From contig DHPN01000023.1 of the NCBI GenBank assembly GCA_002407925.1, positions 1 through 32,653 of the forward strand: a stretch of DNA of 32,653 nt. Reading direction: 5' to 3'. Shown here piece after piece: positions 24,330-31,336 of this stretch (the stretch's first letter is position 1; every line of letters begins with the position of its first letter). The notes under the pieces are model-generated. The model was not told the origin of the DNA, ran no database searches, and saw nothing but the letters and a program-made list of their open reading frames with translations. The stretch is from Atopobiaceae bacterium UBA5363 (GTDB taxonomy: Bacteria; Actinomycetota; Coriobacteriia; Coriobacteriales; Atopobiaceae). The position numbers and the translations under genes were made by a program.

Positions 24330-25789
24330 CAGGCAAGAACCCTCCTTACAAACTCATCAAGGCCGACGGCACGAGATGCCTTCACGAGCACAAGGTCATC
24401 TTGGCAAAGCTTGGGAGCGACAGCTGAGAGCGCCGAGGAGACGTCAGGAAAAAGCTCCATGCGCCCTTCCTCGTAGCCCATGGTGAGCGCCGCCTCTTGC
24501 ATTTCGCGCGCATCGTCCTTCCCAACCCAGACGACAAAGTCAGGCGATACGGCAGCGACGTAGGCGCCAACATATCCGTGAAGCCGCGCGGACTCAGCTC
24601 CGAGCTCCCCCATCTCGCCTAGGACGGCGACGCGGCGACCTCGGCAGGAAAGCGAGGAGAGCACCTGCAGCGCCGACGCCATGGAGGCGGGGCTGGCGTT
24701 GTAGGAGTCATCGATCACGCGAGGCCGGCCTGGGAGCTTGCGCAGCTCCAGGCGCATGTGCGCAGAGGGCATCTGCTCGATGGCATGGGCAGCCTTCTTG
24801 CGGTCGACACCAAGATAGGCGCAGATGGCCATCGCGAACAGAAAATCCATGACTGCCGCCGTGCCTGCGATCTTGAGCTTGGCCTCATAGGACCAGCCAT
24901 CAGCGAAGCGAAGCTTGAAGAACGGCAGGCCTGACTCATCGAGCTTTATCACGCCATGGCTGACCGCAGCTTCCTCGCTTGTGCCAACGCGCAGGATGTC
25001 AACTCCTGCCGGGCGGCAATACTGCTGCTCGATCAGGGACGAGAAGTCATTGTCCTCCGACAGCACCAGACGCGAGGAGAGCGGCCCTACGGCAGTGTCG
25101 ACGGCCGCAGAGCTCGCAGGAAGGCCCTCTATGATCTCCGACTTTGCGCGGGCGATCGCCTCGCGGCTGCCCAAAAGTCCGATGTGGCTCGTGCCAATGT
25201 TGGTAATCGCAGCGATGGTAGGGCGCACGACACTCGTGAGACGAGAGAGCTCGCCTTTGTGGTTCATCCCCATCTCGCAGACGACGACCTGATCATCGGC
25301 AGAGGCCGACAGGATGGTGAGTGGCACCCCCACGAGGTTGTTGTAGTTTCCAGACGTCGCATGGACGCGCCAGCATGTCCGCAGGCCGAAGGAGACCATG
25401 TCCTTTGTCGTGGTCTTGCCAACGGAGCCGGTAATGCCCACGACCGCCCACTGCGGATTGCGCCTGCGCCACTCGGCAGCAAGCCTGAGAAGGAACTCCG
25501 TCGGATCGTCGCCAGCCGCCCGAAGAACGGCGCAGCCAGCAGCCTCCGCCTGGCTCAGCAGCCCCGCTGGGGCCTCACGCGTCAGCGCCACTGCCGCGAC
25601 GCCCGCCTCGATGGATGCTGAGGCAAAGTCATTGCCGTCCACTCTGTCTCCCGGAAAGCAGACGAACAACGTCCCCTTGCCCACCTCACGCGAATCGCGG
25701 ACGACCTTCTTCACGCATATGGAGGCTGTTCCTGCTATGAGCTGCGCGCCTGTCGCAGCGACTATGTCTTCGACGCAAAGCGTCAACAT
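24329..25789 (-). CDS. murF: UDP-N-acetylmuramoyl-tripeptide-D-alanyl-D-alanine ligase
   Basis: Adds the D-Ala-D-Ala dipeptide to complete the soluble pentapeptide precursor. DSREVGKGTLFVCFPGDRVDGNDF is the N-terminal MurF/MurE-type uridine-binding domain, GITGSVGKTTTKDM the P-loop, EMGMNHKGEL and NIGTSHIGLLGSREAIARAK are MurF-typical, and VIDDSYNASPASM distinguishes MurF from MurE. I chose ATG 25789 with AAAGGCAG just upstream; a TTG at 25810 overlapping the ftsI stop is possible. About 486 residues. The murE normally found next to it in such clusters is missing. Confidence 0.97.
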   Translation of the reverse strand: MLTLCVEDIVAATGAQLIAGTASICVKKVVRDSREVGKGTLFVCFPGDRVDGNDFASASIEAGVAAVALTREAPAGLLSQAEAAGCAVLRAAGDDPTEFLLRLAAEWRRRNPQWAVVGITGSVGKTTTKDMVSFGLRTCWRVHATSGNYNNLVGVPLTILSASADDQVVVCEMGMNHKGELSRLTSVVRPTIAAITNIGTSHIGLLGSREAIARAKSEIIEGLPASSAAVDTAVGPLSSRLVLSEDNDFSSLIEQQYCRPAGVDILRVGTSEEAAVSHGVIKLDESGLPFFKLRFADGWSYEAKLKIAGTAAVMDFLFAMAICAYLGVDRKKAAHAIEQMPSAHMRLELRKLPGRPRVIDDSYNASPASMASALQVLSSLSCRGRRVAVLGEMGELGAESARLHGYVGAYVAAVSPDFVVWVGKDDAREMQEAALTMGYEEGRMELFPDVSSALSAVAPKLCQDDLVLVKASRAVGLDEFVRRVLA

Positions 25790-25806
25790 CTTCTGCCTTT
25801 CGCCCG

Positions 25807-27582
25807 TCAATCGGAAGGTTTCACGCCCATGTCCGAAAGCGCCTCGCTCATGATGGCTGAAAACATGGGCCCAGCGGCAGAGCCATGATAGGACGTGCCG
25901 TTCAAACCGACGTAGACTAGCACACTTGGGTCTGAGGCGTTTGCGAAACCTATCATCGAACTCATGTAGCTGTCCTCTTTGTAGCCTACGCCGTTGTCGT
26001 TGACTTGCTGCCCCGTGCCGGTCTTCGCTGCGACATCATAGCCTTCCACGTCGCCGTTGACAGCTGTGCCAGAGTCGACGACAGTCCGCATCATGTCTGT
26101 CACCTCAGAGCATGCTTCTGAGGACACGGAGGTGCCAACTGAGGGCCAATCCGCCGCCTGATCGCCTTCTGAGACAAGGAAATGCGGCGTGTAAAGGGTG
26201 CCGCCGTTGGCGATTGACCCAACTGCCTTGACCATCTGGACTATTGGCATGGCCAAGCCTTGGCCAAAGGCCATGTTCCCCAGGGTCGAGCCATCGTACT
26301 GGTCAAGCGTCTTCACGATGCCCGCTGTCTCGCCAGGGTAGTCGATTCCTGTGGCAGTCCCGATCTGGAACGCCGAGACACCGCTTGAGAAGCGCTCGGC
26401 ACCGATGTCAGACTGCGCCACGAGTGACATGCCGACGTTGGAGGAGCGCCGCAGTATCTCTCGCAAGCTCATGTCCATCGTATAGTCGCGACCGTCCACG
26501 TCTGTGACATAGTCGTCTCCCGCCTTCACCTGAGCCGGCACAGACCAGGTGGTCTCTGTGTTCATTAGACCGTCATTGATGCCGATCGCCGCAGTTAGAA
26601 CTTTGAAGATCGACCCAGGCTCGTAGGAGCTCGACACGAACTTGAGGGAGAAGGCGTCAGCAGTCGCCTCTGATGTGTCAGTGGGGTCAAGCAGCGGCGT
26701 AGAGCAAGCGGCCAGGATCTCTCCTGTCTGGGGGTCTATCACCATCACGGAGCCAGAGTCGGCATTGTAGTCCTTCACTCCCTGGGCAATCTGCTCCTCT
26801 GCGACTTGCTGTATGTTTATGTCAATTGAGATGACGATGTCAGTTCCGTCTTTGGCAGGCGTCACTTCTGCGGGCGCTCCGGCAATCGGCGTGCCATCTT
26901 GACCGGTCTCCATGAGCATCTGCCCGTCTGTGCCCTGCAGGACATCGTTGTAGTACAGCTCGAGCCCAGAGAGCCCGTCGCCGTCCACGCCGACGACGCC
27001 GAGGATCTGGCCTGCCACAGAGCCGTACGGATACACGCGCTTCGTGTCATCGAGAAAGTATATACCCTCAACGCCGGCGTCGGAGAGCTTCTGCTGGAGC
27101 TCCTCTGCCTCGTCCTCGTCCACCTGTCGGCGTATGTACACAAACGTTGTATCTTCTTGGAGCTTGTCGATATAATCGCTCGCGCTGCCGCCGAGGACCT
27201 CTGCGATCATGTCAGCGGCGCCGCTGGGGTCGTTGACTTCCTCCGGGTTCGCGTAGATCGTCTTGCAGTCGACGCTTGTGGCAAGCACGTTGCCGTTGCG
27301 ATCGTAGATGGTGCCGCGCTTGGCATGCAACGTAATGGCGTTCGTGCGTTGTGCCTCAGCTTTTGAGGAGAGGTCTGAGGCCGTAAAGACCTGCAGCCAA
27401 AGCAGGCGGCCCACGACGATAAGCACAATGGCTACTGCAATGACAAGTATTGTGTGAAGGCCCTTGTCGTTTCCGCCGGAGTCTGCGCCGCCAGAGCGGC
27501 GGGACCTCTCGCGGGAGCGGCGCGCCTCATCATAGGAAGCGCCAGGGACCTCGTCATATCCCAGGCGAGGCTTATGCCGCAT
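25807..27582 (-). CDS. ftsI: Septal transpeptidase, class B penicillin-binding protein (FtsI/PBP3)
   Basis: Cross-links septal peptidoglycan together with FtsW. A basic cytoplasmic tail (Arg/Ser-rich) precedes one membrane helix near residues 43-60. The pedestal domain starts with RGTIYDRNGNVLATS. Transpeptidase motifs are all intact: SIFK with the nucleophilic Ser near 324 (in SSYEPGSIFK), SSN near 380 (RRSSNVGM) and KTG near 520 (AAKTGTGQ). No PASTA repeats follow. I chose ATG 27582, whose first codons overlap the last 11 nt of ftsL; a TTG two codons earlier is the alternative. About 591 residues, a normal size. Confidence 0.95.
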   Translation of the reverse strand: MRHKPRLGYDEVPGASYDEARRSRERSRRSGGADSGGNDKGLHTILVIAVAIVLIVVGRLLWLQVFTASDLSSKAEAQRTNAITLHAKRGTIYDRNGNVLATSVDCKTIYANPEEVNDPSGAADMIAEVLGGSASDYIDKLQEDTTFVYIRRQVDEDEAEELQQKLSDAGVEGIYFLDDTKRVYPYGSVAGQILGVVGVDGDGLSGLELYYNDVLQGTDGQMLMETGQDGTPIAGAPAEVTPAKDGTDIVISIDINIQQVAEEQIAQGVKDYNADSGSVMVIDPQTGEILAACSTPLLDPTDTSEATADAFSLKFVSSSYEPGSIFKVLTAAIGINDGLMNTETTWSVPAQVKAGDDYVTDVDGRDYTMDMSLREILRRSSNVGMSLVAQSDIGAERFSSGVSAFQIGTATGIDYPGETAGIVKTLDQYDGSTLGNMAFGQGLAMPIVQMVKAVGSIANGGTLYTPHFLVSEGDQAADWPSVGTSVSSEACSEVTDMMRTVVDSGTAVNGDVEGYDVAAKTGTGQQVNDNGVGYKEDSYMSSMIGFANASDPSVLVYVGLNGTSYHGSAAGPMFSAIMSEALSDMGVKPSD

Positions 27583-28324
27583 TTTCAAGCTCTGCTTCGC
27601 TCACAGCGTTAGCGCCGGCATTGGACGGGCTGAGGTTTGACAGCACCGCCTCGTCTTGCGAAGTGAGCGTGGCGCTGGTGTCACCAGTGGCATCGTCAAC
27701 AGAGGAGTCCGAAGAGGCCTCTGACGCCGTTGTCACCTCCGCGGACGGAGATGAGCTCTCCGAGCTTTCGCCTGAGTCGGCATCCGCGGCGTCTGAGGAG
27801 CCTGCATCTGAGCTCGCATCCGTTGATGCGTCCTGCTGACCATCTGTCGCGTCGCTTGCTGCTTGACCACTCTCGACTGAGTCACTCTGGTCATTTGTGG
27901 AGGCCTGCTGGGCAGAGCCGATACTGATGCTGTCGACGTTTGTTGCCAAGACCATGCCATAATTTTCTGTGGCAATGCGAATTATGCGCTGAGCAGAGGC
28001 ATCTACTGAACGCTCGATCTGAAGCTCAGAGTTAAGGTCTTTGGCATCAGATATCTCGCTGCGAAGCGATGAGGTTGTTTCCAAGGATGAGACTGTTGCT
28101 GCGCTCAAAGCCACGCGCACGCCTCCAATGGCGACAAGTAAGACAACCGCGAGCACACAAAGTCTCAGGTGGGCGACAAACTGGGGATCGACGCCACGGC
28201 GCGCACGCGCGTCTAGGCCGCCGCCGGGCAGGACTTGGAAGGAGGGCTGAGGCGCGGGTCTGCGTTGCGGCTGGCGAACTTCCGCTCCGTCGAGGCGAAC
28301 AGCCTCTGATCCATCGTACCTCAT
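27572..28324 (-). CDS. ftsL: FtsL-like divisome protein with long Ser/Asp-rich C-terminal tail
   Basis: Called FtsL from position (between rsmH and ftsI) and topology, since the family has little sequence conservation. A ~50-residue cytoplasmic part is followed by one membrane helix near residues 54-75 (LCVLAVVLLVAIGGVRVAL), then a short coiled coil (about 76-120, ETTSSLRSEISDAKDLNSELQ) and a YGM-containing segment typical of the end of FtsL. Residues 140-250 are an extracytoplasmic low-complexity tail rich in Ser, Asp, Ala and Glu. FtsL proteins are usually 90-130 residues. The ATG at 28324 has GAGGGCC just upstream. It overlaps the ftsI start. Confidence 0.82.
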   Translation of the reverse strand: MRYDGSEAVRLDGAEVRQPQRRPAPQPSFQVLPGGGLDARARRGVDPQFVAHLRLCVLAVVLLVAIGGVRVALSAATVSSLETTSSLRSEISDAKDLNSELQIERSVDASAQRIIRIATENYGMVLATNVDSISIGSAQQASTNDQSDSVESGQAASDATDGQQDASTDASSDAGSSDAADADSGESSESSSPSAEVTTASEASSDSSVDDATGDTSATLTSQDEAVLSNLSPSNAGANAVSEAELENAA

Positions 28325-28423
28325 GGCCCTCGCTCCTCTGATGCGGCGCGTTGTGCAAGCTGCGTCGAAAGTGACTTGTTGGTAGAACGTTTAAGCTGCG
28401 TTTGTAGTGCATGGTGCTGCGTT

Positions 28424-29455
28424 TTATCGCATAGACGACCGAGAGGTCGAGAATGCCTTCCTTTGCGCCTCCTCGCCTGTGGCATCGAGCTTTCTTGCCA
28501 CACGCATCAAGGCGCTTCTCGCCCGCGGATTGCGGGCGACCTCCTCGTCGCTGGCGACGAGGGGTTTGCGGGTCATAACTTCGAGTACCGGCACATAGCT
28601 GCTGACGGGGATCTCCGGCGGCGTGTTGTCGCGGGAGTAGTCCGTGAAGACATGCTTGACAATACGATCCTCAAGAGATTGATAGGAAAGGACGCAGATT
28701 CTGCCTGCCGGATTTGCCCAGCGCACAGCCGCGCGCAGTCCTTGCTCAAGGGCGTCAAGCTCGTGGTTTACCTCGATGCGCAGAGCTTGGAACGTCTTGC
28801 GCGCGGGGTGCCCCTTGTGGCGTCGCGCTGAGGCGGGAATTGCCGCCTTGATGGCGTCTACTAACTCGAACGTAGTTTCGATCGGCGCCTTGCTGCGACG
28901 TCTGACGAGCTCGGCCGCAATACGGCGAGCAAACTTCTCGCCACCAAAGAGGCGCAGGATCCGAGTGAGATCGGCTTCGTTATAGGTGTTTATGACCTCA
29001 GCTGCGGTTAGGGTGTTGTTCCCCGGATCCATGCGCATATCGAGTGGGGCGTCTTGATGGTACGAAAAGCCTCTCTCAGCGATGTCAAGCTGCGGCGAGG
29101 AAACCCCCAAGTCAAAGAGGAAGCAGTCTACTCCAGGCACCTCAGCTTCCATGAGCAGGTCGTCGAGTTGATCGAAGTTGCCCTTTAAGAACAGGTGGTC
29201 TGCCTCAGGAGCTTCACGCTCAAAGCGCGCAGATGCCGCGGACAGCGCCATGTCGTCTTGGTCAATCCCGATCAAAAGCCCTTGCGACCCCACGTGCTTG
29301 GCCAGCTGGACGCTATGCCCAGCTCCTCCCAAGGTGCAGTCGCACACCACTTCTCCCTGTTGAGGGTTAAGCGCGCTCAACACTTCGTCGAGCATCACGG
29401 GTACATGCCGATATTCTTCTGTCAACCCGTCCGCTCCCACCTGCTTACGTGTCAT
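28424..29455 (-). CDS. rsmH: 16S rRNA (cytosine1402-N4)-methyltransferase
   Basis: SAM-dependent methylation of C1402 of 16S rRNA in the decoding centre. Motifs: YRHVPVMLDEVL at the N terminus, the SAM loop CDCTLGGAGHSVQLA, DLGVSSPQLD, GFSYHQDAPLDMRMD, HPARKTFQALRIEVNHELDALE and SYQSLEDRIVKH. At 343 residues it is slightly longer than usual. The ATG at 29455 overlaps the mraZ end by 11 nt. A TTG at 29425 has a better ribosome binding site (AGGTGGGAG, 8 nt before) and would start just before the conserved EYRHVPVML, so it is a real alternative. A 99-nt non-coding gap separates it from ftsL. Confidence 0.96.
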   Translation of the reverse strand: MTRKQVGADGLTEEYRHVPVMLDEVLSALNPQQGEVVCDCTLGGAGHSVQLAKHVGSQGLLIGIDQDDMALSAASARFEREAPEADHLFLKGNFDQLDDLLMEAEVPGVDCFLFDLGVSSPQLDIAERGFSYHQDAPLDMRMDPGNNTLTAAEVINTYNEADLTRILRLFGGEKFARRIAAELVRRRSKAPIETTFELVDAIKAAIPASARRHKGHPARKTFQALRIEVNHELDALEQGLRAAVRWANPAGRICVLSYQSLEDRIVKHVFTDYSRDNTPPEIPVSSYVPVLEVMTRKPLVASDEEVARNPRARSALMRVARKLDATGEEAQRKAFSTSRSSMR

Positions 29456-29894
29456 CGAACATCAGTGCATCGAGGTCGTCAGCAAAGTTCACGTTCCTCT
29501 CGTCCCACTTCGCGCTGTTCCAAATCTCGAAGTGGTCTCCTGCACCCACGACGGTGACATCGTGATCAAGGCCGAGGCGAGCGCGAGCGCCAGGCTCAGC
29601 TGCATCGAGCTTTCCGAGCGCCACACGACCGGCCGAATCCAGGTCGACCATGACAGCATGCGCGGTAAGACGACGCTTGAGCTCGACATCTCTGCGACTA
29701 CGCGGATCAAAGTGCCTCTCCCCGTTCTCGAAGAAGCTGTTAACCCACGCCTCGTACTCGACGGGAGCGAAACCATACAACGCATCCTTGAGGGGAACGA
29801 GGCAGACCTGGTCGCCGACCTGCTTACGGAAGTCAGCCGGAAGGGTAAGGCGAGACTTGGCGTCCAACGAATGCTTTCTGGTGCCGAGGTACAT
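29445..29894 (-). CDS. mraZ: Transcriptional regulator MraZ
   Basis: A DNA-binding protein with two tandem SpoVT/AbrB-like (swapped-hairpin) domains that represses its own division cluster. Both DXXXR motifs are visible: DAKSR in HSLDAKSRLTLPADFR near residue 12 and DSAGR in VDLDSAGRVALGKL near residue 84. At 149 residues it is the family's normal size. GGGAGGAAG lies upstream of the ATG at 29894. Four 10-bp-spaced boxes just upstream are the probable binding site, predicting autoregulation. Confidence 0.97.
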   Translation of the reverse strand: MYLGTRKHSLDAKSRLTLPADFRKQVGDQVCLVPLKDALYGFAPVEYEAWVNSFFENGERHFDPRSRRDVELKRRLTAHAVMVDLDSAGRVALGKLDAAEPGARARLGLDHDVTVVGAGDHFEIWNSAKWDERNVNFADDLDALMFDDT

Positions 29895-29951
29895 GTCCCA
29901 CTTCCTCCCTGCAAGCTCCGGGAGCGTTCTTTCTCTCGAATGCGCCTCTTA

Positions 29952-29980
29952 ATAGTACGGACTAAATCAACACTTCGCAA
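29952..29980 (-). promoter_or_regulatory. Candidate promoter of the mraZ-division cluster
   Basis: On the minus strand TTGCGA (29975-29980) and TACTAT (29952-29957) are spaced by exactly 17 bp, placing the start about 50 nt before the mraZ ATG. The -35 falls inside the MraZ-type box array, a layout suited to repression by occlusion. Confidence 0.6.
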
Positions 29981-30005
29981 CACTTATCTTCACTTTGTGA
30001 CACCC
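29971..30005 (-). promoter_or_regulatory. MraZ operator: four 10-bp-spaced direct repeats
   Basis: On the plus strand CACTT occurs at 29971, 29981 and 29991, and CACCC at 30001; read on the coding strand these are GGGTG followed by three AAGTG, each exactly 10 bp apart. MraZ proteins in E. coli and in mycoplasmas bind short repeats at a 10-bp period upstream of mraZ, the mycoplasma type being AAAGTG-like. Spacing, strand, sequence and position all fit. Confidence 0.8.
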
Positions 30006-30191
30006 AAGTGGCAAATATGTCGGCCAAACGGTTTTGAACAAAATCGGAACGCCAAAATGTTGTGAGTACAGATGTTCCCCCACACAAACGCACAGGATGG
30101 CGCTTGCTGTGACCTACCGAGCTTATGTGAACATTTTGTGATGAGCCGCGGAGAGACCAATCAGCTTTCTTGAAAACGCGAGCTCACAAAG

Positions 30192-30208
30192 GTGGGAGCA
30201 TGTCCCAC
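30192..30208. repeat. Perfect inverted repeat in the xerD-mraZ gap, possible xerD terminator
   Basis: GTGGGA (30192-30197) and TCCCAC (30203-30208) form perfect 6-base arms with a 5-nt loop. It lies about 120 nt beyond the xerD stop on the minus strand, followed there by CTTTGTG, a weak T-rich tail. The whole 432-nt gap 29895-30326 otherwise holds the mraZ promoter and operator and a pair of 9-base inverted copies, CAAAATGTT (30053-30061) and AACATTTTG (30130-30138), of unknown meaning. I see no supportable gene in it. Confidence 0.45.
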
Positions 30209-30326
30209 GATAGGAAGAACCGAGTCGATAGACGAGCTCGCAGCTGCATGGCCGCTGTTTGCTCAGAGGCTGTTTGACCAGCTATATGACGATCTACGCG
30301 TCCTTTACACTCATTTTCTTTTGTGC

Positions 30327-31316
30327 TCATTTCTCCTCGCGCATGTGAGCACGAGGGTGGGCCTCAAGATAGACCTCACGAATGTGTGTGCGATCGACAT
30401 GGGTATAGATCTGCGTCGTCGAGATGCAGGCATGGCCGAGCAGCTCCTGCACTACGCGAATACCCGCCCCACCCTCAAGCAGGTGCGTCGCAAAGCTGTG
30501 ACGCAAGGTGTGGGGATGCAGCCCATGGCGCTTACCCTCCTCGTCAACGCGCGCGGGAATGCCGACGCGCTCCCCTGCCTCCTCCACGATCGCAAAAAGC
30601 GCCTGCCGTGTGATGCGCGTCGAGCGCACCGATAGGAAGACCGCGTCCCCTGAGTGAAGTCCTGCCAACACGGGACGACCGTCGACAAGATAGTTGGACA
30701 GGGCGCGAGCCGCTGCTCCCATGATAGGAACAACTCTCTCCTTTGATCCCTTGCCGAAGACGCGCAGCGTCTCTTCTTCTAGGCGAATCGACTGCCGGTC
30801 AAGGCCACAGAGCTCAGACGCCCTGAGCCCACAGCCGTAGAGCACCTCGAGCATCGCATGATCGCGGAGCGCACAGGCTAGACGCAGCTTGTAGCGCCGC
30901 GAGCCCTCATCCTGGTTTGGCTGCAAGGCAACTGAGAAATTCTTGTCAGAAAGAAGCGCGGCTGCCTGCTCACGAGAAATGACATCAGGCAGATGGACGG
31001 GGGCCTTGGGAGCCGGCAGGTCAGCTGTGGGCAGCACGTCTGTAATTTGGTCTGCGACCATGAAACGATGGAAGCTCTTGAGCGCAGAGACGGCTCGATC
31101 GATGGAGCTCGCCGCAAAGCCGGCCTCCGAAAGGGATACGACGTAGCCTTCGACAACCTGCCTGCTTACCTCGTCGGGGCTAGTAACGCCTTGGGAGCGA
31201 AGCGCCGCAACATAGCGGCGCAGGTCATGCTCATATGAGTTGCGCGTATTGCTCGGGCTGCCACGCTCCACCGCAAGATAGCCGAGGAAATCATCAAGGG
31301 CAGATGCTAGGGTCAT
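30327..31316 (-). CDS. xerD: Tyrosine recombinase XerD
   Basis: Site-specific recombinase that, with XerC or alone, resolves chromosome dimers at dif during division. An N-terminal core-binding SAM-like domain (LASALDDFLGYLAVERG, TRNSYEHDLRRY) is followed by the catalytic domain, with Arg in GLRASELCGL, Lys in FGKGSKERVVP, His-x-x-Arg in LHPHTLRHSFATHLLEGG, a second His in LLGHACISTTQ and the nucleophile Tyr in IYTHV. All catalytic residues are intact. I chose ATG 31316 (329 residues); a longer frame to 31370 would run into pyrG. It lies 20 nt after pyrG. Its location beside the division cluster and its single-copy look fit a housekeeping XerD, not a mobile integrase. Confidence 0.92.
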   Translation of the reverse strand: MTLASALDDFLGYLAVERGSPSNTRNSYEHDLRRYVAALRSQGVTSPDEVSRQVVEGYVVSLSEAGFAASSIDRAVSALKSFHRFMVADQITDVLPTADLPAPKAPVHLPDVISREQAAALLSDKNFSVALQPNQDEGSRRYKLRLACALRDHAMLEVLYGCGLRASELCGLDRQSIRLEEETLRVFGKGSKERVVPIMGAAARALSNYLVDGRPVLAGLHSGDAVFLSVRSTRITRQALFAIVEEAGERVGIPARVDEEGKRHGLHPHTLRHSFATHLLEGGAGIRVVQELLGHACISTTQIYTHVDRTHIREVYLEAHPRAHMREEK

Positions 31317-31336
31317 GAGACTATGCCTAGCCTCTT

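Noticed and set aside
30192..30635. Plus-strand open frame of 147 codons opposite the end of xerD
   Set aside because: More than two thirds lies antisense to the conserved C-terminal catalytic domain of XerD and the product shows no recognisable family; it is best explained as a shadow frame.
30327..31316. XerD-like recombinase as a sign of an integrated mobile element
   Set aside because: It sits between pyrG and the division cluster with no attachment-site repeats, tRNA or phage genes nearby; a housekeeping XerD is the simpler reading.
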